Shown one piece after another: positions 1 through 10,422 of a stretch of DNA of 64,000 bases (position 1 is the stretch's first letter; each line of letters begins with the position of its first letter). The notes beneath the pieces were generated by a model. That model was not told where the DNA came from and made no database searches. It was given only the letters and a program-made list of their open reading frames with translations. Both the position numbers and the translations under genes were made by a program. Source of the stretch: Agarophyton chilense (taxonomy: Eukaryota; Rhodophyta; Florideophyceae; Gracilariales; Gracilariaceae); contig JARGXX010000002.1 of the NCBI GenBank assembly GCA_030374765.1, forward strand, positions 310,001 through 374,000. The letters run 5' to 3'.

Positions 1-1
1 C

Positions 2-1744
2 CGTCAGGCGATGACTCGCTCTCGTTCTGTGACCGATAGACGAGATCTCTAGGATGTACTCATGCCCGTGGAATTGGCTATTGAACCAACCACGGAGGCT
101 GATTGTTCCCATAATGTGCTTAGAAACCAACAGGTCGTAACCCCTGTTGGAGAAAATGATTTACGCGCTCAGGTGCTTAGTCTCAAGTTTGAGTCAAACG
201 CTTATCGTGAGCGAATCATTGGATTGGAATCGCAGATGGCGATCATTACCAAAGAAGTCGGGTGCTTGCGCCGAGAACAAGGCGTACTCGCTTGTCGAGA
301 AGAAAGGTACCCGATGCCAGCTGTTGTGAGAACCCTGCGAGAGGATTTGAACCAAGTAATGGAAAGGCATGGTAATGCTCCAGAGGCTTTATCGGGCCTG
401 ACCGTTGACGTGGAAGAAATCCTCACTCGAGTTAACCCTCGTCTGGAATTCCTGGAGGCAGTAGTGAATGCACAGACTACTGCTACCCAAGTCGTTAAAC
501 ACGAACTTGAAGTCCCCTTGAGGGAAGAGCGATCGAGGAGATCGAAGTCAATACGCCGCAAGAAGCGAAGGTCCAAGCCGGACACGTGTGATGATTCATC
601 AGGATCGGAGGATGAGGACTCCAGTCCTGACGAATCTGACTCGTCGAAGACGTCCACTGACAATGCCAGTGATGATGGTCATTGTAGTTTCCGTTCTAGG
701 AAGAGGAACAAGTCTTCTTGGCTATTAACGAAGAAAGGTCCTAAGTACAAGCGACTCAGGCCACCTCCTTGTACGAATTCGTTGTATCGGAAAGTCCTGG
801 ACTACAGATACTATCGCTTAAAGAAAGGAGGAAAGAAGCGATTGGGTCGCGAAACCGCAAAGGTTAAGGACCACATTAGGTGGTTGAAGATTGGACTGAA
901 TGATCTAGTCTTTGATGGAAAAAACCCCATTCTCGTTATCTAGTTCCTTACTCGTTTTGTTGCAGAGGCGGACACCATAGAAATGAGTGAACCTCAAACT
1001 TGGGTTTCATTACCACATTTCTTGACGGGTTTTGCGTCCGAGCAATATCGTTCCGTTTGCGGATCCCTGACTGCTGACGAAGGAGGTGTGACCTCCTGGC
1101 CGGAGGCATTACAGTACTTACTGCCCAGCTATGCGACATCGAACGCAATCCGAAAGGCTATCCTGGATCTTCGTGATGTGACCCAGAAACCTGGTGAGGG
1201 AGAAGCAGAGTACAGCTCGAGGCTTAACCGAATGGCCAAGCGCTGTGGAAACGTTCTCCCAATGGAGCACAAGATTACTTTGTTCATTGATGGACTCGAC
1301 CACAACATCAAATCTCTGGTGGGACAGTTTCGAGAAAAGCATAAAAGAACCCCATTTCTGGAGTTGGTTCAGTTCGCGCAAGCTGAAGGTGACGCGGTAA
1401 GAGCTCGCGGAGTGACGCGGAACACCACAACGCTTGGCGCATCCAAAGCAGAGGAGACACACAAACAAGCCGCGAAGTTTACTGGAAAATTGTTCCACCT
1501 GGAATTTCCAGTTGAGTCTCGAGAGTCGTCGTTCGCTAGACACGAGAACAAATCGCAACACGATGCTACTCACTTTATGGATTATTGGAACTCATCGGTG
1601 CCCACAGAGGATCTACCTCACTCAGAATCCCAAGAGGAAGAAGCTCTAATGGCTATAGAGAGCCCACGCCCAGTACCCCGTGCATACATGAAACCCCCGG
1701 AAGAAGGATTCAAGAATGGAAAACCTGGATGGGTGGACCAGTGA
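2..1744 (+). pseudogene. Gag of element 1, interrupted by two stops
   Basis: One frame runs from the window edge to TGA at 1742-1744. It holds an N-terminal coiled-coil-like stretch, an acidic and basic low-complexity middle (about 500-720, SDDSSGSEDEDSS type) and a retrotransposon Gag core around 1100-1400 (LQYLLPSYA, LNRMAKRCG, ELVQFAQAEGDAVRA). There are two in-frame stops. TAG at 50-52 stands where element 2 has TTG, and TAG at 941-943 stands where element 2 has GAG at the matching site near 55433. Both are therefore point lesions and not a programmed gag-pol stop. No CCHC zinc knuckle is visible. Confidence 0.82.
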
Positions 1745-2294
1745 ATAGCGTCTCGATCACACCCGAGGTCGGCAGCACGCCGTGAAGCGTTAACATGCTA
1801 TCTGTGATATGGCCGTCATCATCTCTCTTCAGAATGTACCCTTCCTGCGAAGGATTTAGTTCGCGTCCTCACGAATTACGAGACCCTCTCAGAGGAGGAA
1901 AGAATCCGAGGGCCGGCTGGTACCTACTGGAAGGTCAAAGGATGGCTTACCTACCATCCTGGATTTCATTCTGGAGCTCCAGTGATTCACAACACTGAAG
2001 CACCACAGGTTAAGTCGCAAGTTGGAAGAAACGCCCCAAGGGCGAACGAACCGCCTCAGTCGGGAAACTAAGTGAGGGAACCCCTAGGGGGTTAGCCCTA
2101 CTCTATTGCGTAGAGCCGACCGGGAGTACTCGCCTCCTTGTTCCCGAGCTTGGAAACCAAAGGTCTTGATGAGGACTCATCATATTCCATCGAATGGATT
2201 GGATCCGTTCTTTGGAAAGCGAGTATAGTTGGACTGTGAACTCAAACGTCCTTGAAGACGTTATACTTGTCCGTCGAAATGGGAGAGCTTTATC
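1745..2294 (+). other. Gag-protease linker of element 1
   Basis: No long open frame is visible. A short stretch around 2080-2105 containing CCCCTAGGGGGT is kept at 56570-56590 in element 2, so the segment is an ancestral part of the element and not an insertion. It probably coded for the C-terminal part of Gag or the start of Pol before decay. Confidence 0.5.
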
Positions 2295-2984
2295 GTGATA
2301 ATGCAGAAGAGGAACTATAAAGTTTATGCCGACATCGGCATGGACAAGGATTTATTGACCCTCCGCCTGACAGATCTTGACACAGGCGCCGGACCGAACT
2401 TTATTCGGATATCCGAACGAGGACCCACCGATCAGGAAAAAATTCGTTACGGTCCGTTGCCGGATATCCGAGATACTAGTAGGAATGAAGTGAGAACACT
2501 TGGAACAATGAAGGTGCTCGTTCGACTGAGACATCTATTTGTGAAAGTGATTTTTATTGTCTGCAAGTCACTGGCCGCACCAGTTGTTCTGGGGTGTGAT
2601 TATTGTGACAGATTTGTCGAAGCAATCCGCCCTCGGAGTCGACTAATCACGTTAGAAGATGGCTCGACAGTGCCAATAATGAGAAGACCACTGCGAAGAG
2701 TCCCTACAGCTACTCCACTTCCACCCTCAATAGAATACGAGTTGGCTCGTGGTCGTACATCACCAAAGATTTGTGTGTCGAAACCTACAGTGTTAAAGCC
2801 TCTGTCCCAAACCTGGGTAGAAGTGATAACACAACGACACGGTCTCGTGGTAATACAGCCTAATGCTGCTATGTACGAGCATCGAAAACGTCTCGCAGCG
2901 AATTTAACTGCCCAAGTTGAACCGGACAAACCCTTCCGAATACTCATTAGTAATTTACCGATAATGATTATCATTTACCGATGA
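2295..2984 (+). pseudogene. Retropepsin (aspartic protease) of element 1
   Basis: The frame contains LDTGAGPNFI near residues 30-40, the D-T-G active-site triad of retroviral-type aspartic proteases, and downstream VVLGCDYCDRFVEAI, which fits the flap-to-C-terminal hydrophobic G-D segment of the fold. In a Ty3 element this enzyme cuts the Gag-Pol polyprotein inside the virus-like particle. The frame ends at TGA 2982-2984, and the RT linker continues in another frame, so a frameshift separates protease from RT. The matching segment in element 2 (56663-56986) reads NTGAGPN, with the catalytic Asp lost. Confidence 0.75.
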
Positions 2985-4470
2985 ATCCGATCGTTGCAGC
3001 TGCTCTGCGGCACCCAATAGCAGTGGTTCCAACTCATGTCTCTACCGCAGAAGTGCTAGGGTTTTCTGAAGTGTCAGACGAATCAACTGGCGCATATGAA
3101 GGTCCCAGAGAGCAGTCGCAACCGACAGAAGAACAGAGGGACCCAGACAAGCAGGTAGAAGAACTAGTTCTCGAGAATGTTTCCGAAGGATAAGGAAAGA
3201 ATCAAACAAATGTTGAAAAAGTGTGTCTTTGTGTGGACTGGAAATTAGTAGAGATCTCCGCTACAGAACATCATACTGATGTTATTCCGGTATCTCGTCC
3301 CATTTCTCATCCACCTTTCAAAGCAGGACCGCGAACTCGTCAGATCGAGGAGGACATTGTTTCCAAGATGTTCGAAGCAGTAGTAATAGAAGCAGCACAA
3401 TCTGCTTGGGCTTCACCTGTGGTGTTAGTCCCTAAACCTGATGGTTCTTTGCGATTCTGTGTAGACTACCGGAAACTCAACGCAGTCACAATACGGGATA
3501 CCTATCCACTGCCTCGCATGGATGAATGTATAGACAGCTCAGGAAATTCGAACGTGTTCACCACGCTTGATGCCAACACTGGCTATTGGCAGGTTCCTGT
3601 AGCCGAAAGAGATCAGGATAAGACTGTATTTGTGTCTCATGTTGGACTATACCGTTTCAAACGGATGCCCTTCGGACTCACCAATGCTGCGGCAACTTTC
3701 CAGCGCGCCCTGTACATATTTCTCTCGAAGTATAAATGGAAAACATGTCTAGTCTATTTGAACGATGTCATTGTCTTCTCTCAAGTTATGGAAATTCATA
3801 TGCAACATTTGGAGGAGATCCTCAAAGCGTTGCAGATAACAGGTATAACTTTGAAGTTCAAGAAATGCAAATGGTTCGCTAAATCTGTGAAGTATTTGGG
3901 CCACATAATTAGGCCTTGTCAGCTTGCAATGCATGAAGCTCAGACAGCGGCAGTTCGTGAATCGCAACCACCGTCCACACAGACTCAATTGCGATCTTTC
4001 CGTGGATTATGAAACGTCTACAGACGATTCCTACCGCGTTACTCGACAATTGCAGCTCCATTGACAACATTCTTTCGTAAAGGACAGCCTGTTGAGCTCG
4101 AGGAATTCGGACCCGGCGAACACGAAGCCTTAAAGTCTTTGAATACAAAACTCGTCACAGCACCAATCTTGGCCTTGCCCAAACCCAACCTACCCTATTC
4201 TTTGGATAACGACTCTAGTGAGTATCAGGTAGGTTGAGCCTTTTTAAGACCCATCCGCACGGTCAGAGGAAACCAATCCGTTACTGGTCACTAACGCTGA
4301 ACGCTGCAGAGAAGAATTACTCCGCATCAGAAAAGGAATGCCTTGCGGTTGTGTGGCCGCTTACTACTTTACAACCCTATCTCCAGGGGGAAACGTTTAC
4401 CATCCATACGGATCATTCGTCCCTACGATGGTTGCTATCAATAACAGACCCCTCCGGGAGATTAACAACT
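2981..4470 (+). pseudogene. Reverse transcriptase/RNase H copy A, decayed
   Basis: Translation gives the Ty3 RT order: RPISHPPF, ASPVVLVPKPDGSLRFCVDYRKLN, the FTTLDANTGYWQVP block, MPFGLTNA and the palm motif. The palm reads YLND instead of YLDD, so a catalytic Asp is replaced. In-frame stops are TAA at 3191-3193, TGA at 4010-4012 (TGC in copy B) and a TGA near 4232-4240, where the frame also shifts. RNase H follows (KECLAVVWPL, IHTDHSSLRWLL) and breaks off at about 4465-4470, inside the ITDPSGRLT segment. There the sequence jumps back to pre-RT linker, which starts copy B. Confidence 0.85.
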
Positions 4471-6415
4471 CCGTCTTGAGATCAATGGCAAACGGCAAAG
4501 GATCCAGAGAGCCTGGTCGATGAGCTAGACTTAGCACAGGTGTCGGGACACTACAGAACGAAGATCAGGTCTATGCTGAAGAAGTATACATCCACGTGGA
4601 GTGGAAAACTAGGAGAGATCTCCGCTACGGAACACCACATTGATTTGGTCCCAGGGTCACGACCCATCTCCCAACCACCCTACAGAGCGGGACCGCGAAC
4701 TCGCCAAATCGAGGAGGAGAATGTCAGCAAAATGCTGGAAGAAGGAGTAATCGAAGCAGCTCAATCTGCCTGGGCCTCACCAGTGGTGCTGGTCCCAAAA
4801 CCTGATGGTTCTTTACGATTCTGTATCGATTATCGAAAACTGAACGCAGTAACAGTTCGGGATACATACCCATTGCCTCGAATGGACGAATGTATTGACA
4901 GCTTAGGAGAGTCGAACGTGTTCACCACGTTGGTCGCCAACTCTGGCTATTGGCAGGTGCCTGTAGCGGAAGAAGAACAAGACAAAACCGCATTTGCGTG
5001 TCACGCCGGTCTCTACCGTTTCAAAAGGATGCCCTTTGGCTTAACGAATGCACCGGCTACTTTCCAGCGTACTCTGGACATCTTGCTCTCAAGATACAAG
5101 TGGAACACTTGTTTACTCTATTTGGACGATGTGATCATCTTTTCCCAGGATGTGGAAAGCCATTTACGGCATGTCGAGGAGATCCTCAAAGCACTACAGA
5201 GCGCAGGTATCACCTTGAAGATCAAGAAATGCGAATGGTTCGCTGGCACCGTCCGATACTTAGGACATGTGATCAAGCCGGGACAGCTTGCCATTCAAGA
5301 GGCACAAACAGCGGCTCTCCGCGAAGCACAACCTCCGTCGACACAGAAGCAATTGCGTTCTTTCCTCGGCTTGTGCAACGTCTACCGACGATTCGGGCCG
5401 TGATACTCGCATATAGCGGCACCGCTCAACGCAAAGCTGCGTAAAGGACAACCAGTACAGCTGGAACAATTCAGACAAGCTGAAGCGGAAGCGTTCGAAA
5501 CGCTGAAGACAAAGATTATTACAGCCCCAGTCTTGGCGCTGCCCCTCCCCAACCTGCCATACTCAGTGGATACCGACTCTAACGAGTACCAAGTAGGGTG
5601 TGCCCTTTTTCAAACACACCCTGATGGTGAACGCAAACCCATTGGTTCCTGGTCAAGATCGCTGAACGCAGCTGAAAAGAAGTATTTAGTTTCAGAAAAA
5701 GAATGCCTTGCAGTCGATTGAGCTCTAACCACATTGCGACCGTATCTCCAAGGAGAACGTTTTACCGTCAACACGTATCATTCGTCTCTACGATGGTTAC
5801 TGTCCATTACAGACCCGTCTGTTCGTCTCACACGATGGCGCTTACGCCTTTCTGAATTCAATTTCGAAGTGAAGTATAAGAAGGGATCGGCCAATGTCCA
5901 AGCTGACGCGCTATCGCGACTTAAAACACTGATCGAAACCCAAGGCGAAATCGATGAAGAGATACCTTGCTTCTACATGGAGACCCATTCACCATCTTTT
6001 GAAGAAGAGGAACAAGAGACCCTTGATGATTATTCGGATGCAAACCCGTTCCTTGCATTAGCAGACACTGACCCTTCAGTTCAACTCGAGCGAATCTCGT
6101 GCACTGAGGTCCTCAATGAGCAACACGCCGATACGTTTTGTGCGTCGATACGCTCTCGTCTTAACGGGGGGGAGGAGCTCCCCTTTTCACTCGATTCACG
6201 AGGAATACTGTTAAGACATGTCGAAAAGCATGATCAAATCTTGATTCCACACGTTTTGAAGAGTCGAGTACTCCATCTGGCACACTACAACAGGTTGTCT
6301 GGTCATCCAGGAGGAACAAAGTTGTTCATGACTCTAAAAAGAGATTTTTACTGGCCTACTTTGGCAATTATCTGCCATGCTACAGTGATGTTGTACAACA
6401 TGTGCGAAGAATCGC
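4471..6415 (+). pseudogene. Reverse transcriptase/RNase H copy B plus integrase zinc finger
   Basis: The segment begins with pre-RT linker that matches element 2 from about 57600. RT then follows with an intact YLDD (LLYLDDVIIFSQ). RNase H continues past 5403, with SWSRSLNAAEKKY and the TYHSSLRWLLSITDPSVRLTRW-type end. Next come a linker and the integrase H2C2 region (HYNRLSGHPGGTKL, RDFYWP). Lesions are TGA at 5401-5403 (CGA to TGA by context), TGA at 5719-5721 (TGG to TGA) and a one-base deletion near 6390 that breaks the CxxC pair. Element 2 keeps that CxxC as CTTC. Copy B is the better preserved module and the closer match to element 2. Confidence 0.85.
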
Positions 6416-8242
6416 GTGAAGCTTTACAGGAAGCGGAAACCGATGACGTTATTCCAGGCGAAAGCGCCTTTACAATACGTCAATATCGACATCCGAGGGG
6501 AATTGATTCGCTCAAGGCGAGGTTATCGCTACCTATTGGTAATCACCGACCGTTTCTCGAAGCTAGTGCGGACTGTGCCGCTGAAGCGGATAACCGCAAC
6601 TGTAATCGCACAGGCGTTTATCAAACACTGGGTATTTATATACGGACCACCAGAAGTTCTGTTATCAGAAAATGGGAAGCAATTCGTTGCGAAGTTCTTT
6701 CAGAATGTTTGCCGCATTATGGGCATTCGAAACGTGTTTACCACGACCTATCACCCGCAATGCAACGGTCAGGTGGAGCGTTTCAACCGCACGCTGATAG
6801 CAGCATTACGACACTACATCGCGGACCACCCGAAAGGATGGGACATGTTTACAGATACTCTGTGCTACGCGCACAATACGCAAGTTCATACCTCTACAAA
6901 GGCAGCACCGTTCGACGTCGTGCTCTCACGTAACCCTCCGGCATTACCGGTTGCGCTCGACGACGAGACAGAATTGGACGCGCCGACCCCGGCTAAGTAC
7001 CATCTGAAATGGAGGAATGACCTGAAGGCCAGAGCGGAAGAAGCCGCTAAGGAGTTATCAAAGACGCAAGCTCGCTATAAGCGAAACTTTGACGCCAGAA
7101 CGCTAAGAGGAAATCCGGCAGTCCGAGTAGGAGGTCACGTCTTCGTGCGAGTCGAAAGACCTGCTCGTCATAAGTTGTTGCCGATAGCAGCTGGACCCTT
7201 CAATGTGGTGGACCTTGATGAAGACACAGTGGTCCTCAAGACAGGCGAGGACGTTGAACATGTATCGCGCGATCGCGTTGAAGTCCCGCCTGACACGCAA
7301 GTGGAAGTCCAGGTATCTGGTAGAACTAAGGAGGCAAGTGCGAAAAAACGTCAAGGCAAAAGCCCAAGTGACTCTGGGGAGAGTGAACCGTCACCAATGC
7401 CTCCAGCGGAGGAGAAAGCTCCTGATCTCACACCGCCGGCGGTTGCGTACGCCAATCACGGACAGCTTCCGAAGTATCGGGATATGCCCCGTGGCAGGCG
7501 CACACCCGTAAGTACAGAAATGGAATCTGAAAGCAGGAAAGATGTTTCGGACTTTGGCCCTAAGGACTTGGAAACGAGTGCACGCGAAAACGCACCATTG
7601 CCGCTTCAGGCTGAACCGTCAGGTGAAGCGCCACTCGCTGTTCCGCCGATATCGGCTCGCATCCCTCGTGGGCAGGAAGAAGAAGAGGTATCGCCTCCTG
7701 TCAGGGTGCAAGCACCGTCGTCCACCGAACAGCGGTCAGAATCTGATAAACCGAAGGAAGTTCATCCACGAATGGAATTGAGAAGTAGCAAGAAGTACGC
7801 TTCTATGGAACCTGGAAAACAGGATAGCTCTTTATCTGAGAAAGGTTCTCAAAGAATGAGTACACTGCCCCTGCGAGCAGAACGACAGTTAGTAGACGAG
7901 CGAACGCCTAGCGACCGTGAGACTGCTAACAAAGAGACGCTTTGGTCAGCCCTAAGGCATATCAAACCTGTTAACAGGAGTCTTGCGCCAACAGCGAAAG
8001 CATTGGGAAACGCCCAGGAATATGTTATGGATCGCATATGGGAACATGGCGAGCATGAAGATACTAGAGAATTACTGTATAGAGTCCGTTGGTACGGTTT
8101 TCCTCCGGAAGCGGATACGTGGGAACCTATAGCTCATATCCCCCGTTCGCAACTCGTGCGATATCACCGACGCATGCGATTACCACTCCCCAGGGAGATC
8201 GACTCCTCGATAGTCGGGCTCATGCGCACATCCCATTTCTAG
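6416..8242 (+). pseudogene. Integrase core and chromodomain of element 1
   Basis: This is a 608-codon open stretch downstream of the frameshift near 6390. The rve-type core shows D in YVNIDIRGE, then LLSENGKQF where the family and element 2 have SDNGKQF (catalytic Asp to Glu), then E in NGQVERFNRT. The GPF/Y-like module reads LPIAAGPFNVV. A Pro/Glu/Ser-rich linker (about residues 310-530) leads to a C-terminal chromodomain (EYVMDRIWEH, YRVRWYGFPPEADTWEP), which in chromoviruses targets integration to chromatin. Even if translated, the D-to-E change should impair strand transfer. Confidence 0.9.
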
Positions 8243-8571
8243 GTATGGGCTACAAAGGTAGTGAAAACTCGAAAGGCGAGAAGAAAACAAGAAATAATGA
8301 AGAGGAAACGTGAAGACACGCAAGCAAAGGACATTTACTGATTTTCACCTATGACAAACTCGAGAAGCGAGAAGAAGGATTGAAGAACTCGAGAAGCGAG
8401 AAGGGAAGTAGGAAACTCGAGAAGCGAGAAGAAGAAGTTAAGAACTCGAGAAGCGAGAAGAAATGAAGACTACAAGATAAGAAGGGAACGTGAAGACACG
8501 AAGTCACCGGAGTTTTATTGGTATCAAGATACCACCGCAAGGGTGTTGACAAGGAGTCTTTTCTAGAATTA
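8243..8571. other. Spacer between sense pol and antisense frame
   Basis: No gene is seen here. Apart from the 18-bp array, the motif ACGTGAAG followed by an ACACG or TCACCGG block occurs at about 8308-8325 and 8489-8510, and a relative is found at 61780 in element 2. Sense and antisense frames converge on this spacer, so it is where two transcript 3' ends would be expected. Confidence 0.5.
8266..8460 (+). repeat. 18-bp purine-rich tandem repeat between pol and the antisense frame
   Basis: The unit AACTCGAGAAGCGAGAAG occurs exactly or nearly so at 8357-8374, 8386-8403, 8414-8431 and 8443-8460, spaced 28-29 bases, with a diverged copy at 8266-8283. Each unit holds a CTCG...CGAG inverted pair. 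Element 2 keeps only one eroded unit near 61725, so the array expanded or was lost after the two copies split. The region lies between the chromodomain stop and the end of the antisense frame. Confidence 0.85.
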
Positions 8572-10374
8572 TCAAAGAGACGTGCCAGCACGAAGGCTCG
8601 CAAGAAGCTGTGCGCGATCACCCTCAACTTGGTCCACGGGAAAGCCCGCATCTAAGAGGAACTGCCTCAGCGGATCCAAGCCTGGATCTTCGACCGGCAC
8701 TGCACTCAGTTTTGGGGTAAACCCATGAAAGTTCTCTTGAGAAACTCCCGCCACTGCGGATTGATTGACGGAAGTCGCTACGCCTGCCAGCTCGGGCTCG
8801 TCCTCGTAACCGAGTTCAGTCTCAGCTCCCGTCGCTTCCTCATACGGTTCCTCTCCGTTCTTGGATGGAGTAGCATCGTACACGTATCTAGTAAGCTGGT
8901 TAAATGGCATGTCACGCGGGTTCTCCCGAAGAAAGCGAGCCTGCTCGGAGGTGATCAACTGGCGCGTCCAGGGGTCGTACCAAACGAAATCTCCAGCACT
9001 TGCTGTTCGTCCAGGAGAATGGTCGTGGTATCTTGCACGGGTTCCGCGAGCGGATTGATCAGCTGGCACTCCAGACCAATCGACATTGTCGATCAAATCC
9101 ACAAGATGGAGGAAGTCGGCTTGGTTTGCATGGGATCCCAGGACAAGGGAAAGATCGAGTTCTCTCGCATACTTTCGCGCTGTGGGCGACATTTACCAAA
9201 TTCTAAAGGTATCATAAGCATCCCACAGGAGGAAGACGGCCATCTTGGCGATAAACTCGGTATAAACCACCGTCCAATATCCCGAGAACGGGTCGTTAAC
9301 CAACGCGGATCCGATGTAGGAGATCGCCGGTGGGAGCTCCACAGGGCAACCGCGAGGACTCTCAATCGCCTCCCAATGCTCCGGAATACCGATGTAGCGC
9401 CCGAAGTGCGCGTTCCGCCGGATGCGGTCAATCTCGATCATTTGATACGGCACCAAATAGCCCAAAAGTGATCGAGTACGACGTTCCCAACGGGGATAAT
9501 TCCAATAGGAAATGTCACGCTTTCGAAGGAAGCGGAACTCCGCACGGAGAAGAGGTTGCTGAAAGCATAGAACTGCATCACGCACACCACGCACACCGTG
9601 CCAACCGCTAACATCGACTTCAACGAGTGTCTCGATATACGAGTAACCTTCACCTTCAGTACGGGCTTTCCAGGTATCTAGTTCTCAGTTCTGCGGGAGG
9701 AGAACCGTACTGATGAATCGGTGAAGACGCTGGTAAATCAGCTTCGTGAACCATGTAAGGGCTTCGGACAAGGCTTCCGTTGAATATCGCGCAATCGCGT
9801 TGTCTAACAAAGCAATATGGCTCGCCCAGTCGTCGCTATAAATCGCTTGTTCCGGAATACCGCCGGGGAAGTACCCACCGTGTACATACTGTTGTATCAA
9901 CGCGTCATCGCGGACAGCAACTGGGTCAAACCAGGGCGCTTGCGCGAAAAGTTCAACGTTGTCGAGACGATCTCGTCCATAGAAATCCGAAGGGGGCGGG
10001 TAGCTCCGCTGAGCACGACGAGAAAAAGCTCGAAACACACCCGCAGAGGCGACGTAAGCCGCGTTCGGCATCGGAGCCACGGTTGGCTGAGGTAATGGTA
10101 CCGACCGGAACCCTGTGTACGGTGTGGGGAACGAACGGTATGGACCGAGATGAGCAGTAGGCTGAGACGCATAACCAGCAGTGTTGGACGGAGCCCCAGA
10201 AGTCACATTCTCAGAGGAGGGCTGAAACGGGTTGGACCCGGCGTTCGGATTCATCGCAAGAGATCGAGCTGAAGAGCGGTGAGTAACAGAATGCTGTTGA
10301 GAACTGTAAGAGTTGGTCGGGCGGCGAGAAATTCATGATGACGATGAGTACCCGGAATACCGGTCCGACTGCGT
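8572..10374 (-). pseudogene. Antisense reading frame of element 1, between 3' LTR and pol
   Basis: One minus-strand frame is open from about 10374 to 8572 except for TGA at 10333-10335, TGA at 9685-9687 and TAA at 9193-9195. The predicted protein (about 590 residues) starts Pro/Ser/Gln-rich, then has segments such as DRLDNVELFAQAPWF, EALTWFTKLIYQRL and EHWEAIESPRGCPVELPP. I recognise no domain. Element 2 has a similar frame at 61870-63071, with shared blocks (RSLA-NPNA-SNPFQ, RRAQ-SY, YIETLVE type). The ancestral start is probably the ATG at 63069-63071 in element 2, which is ACG at 10372-10374 here. It starts only about 50 bp inside the 3' LTR. Plant Ty3/gypsy elements of the Tat/Grande group also carry antisense frames here, but I see no sequence link. 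Confidence 0.7.
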
Positions 10375-10410
10375 ATAAACGCTTCTTGCGTCCCCCATGG
10401 TTCGTGCCTA

Positions 10411-10422
10411 ACGAGGGGGGTA
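10411..10422 (+). promoter_or_regulatory. Polypurine tract of element 1
   Basis: The purine run CGAGGGGGG lies directly upstream of the LTR start at 10423, the usual position of the plus-strand primer. Element 2 has AGGAGAG at 63111-63117 immediately before its 3' LTR. Confidence 0.6.

Noticed and set aside
202..663. 153-codon minus-strand frame opposite gag
   Set aside because: It is antisense to the acidic/basic low-complexity part of Gag and is explained by its codon bias. Unlike the antisense frame at 8572-10374, it is not seen in element 2.
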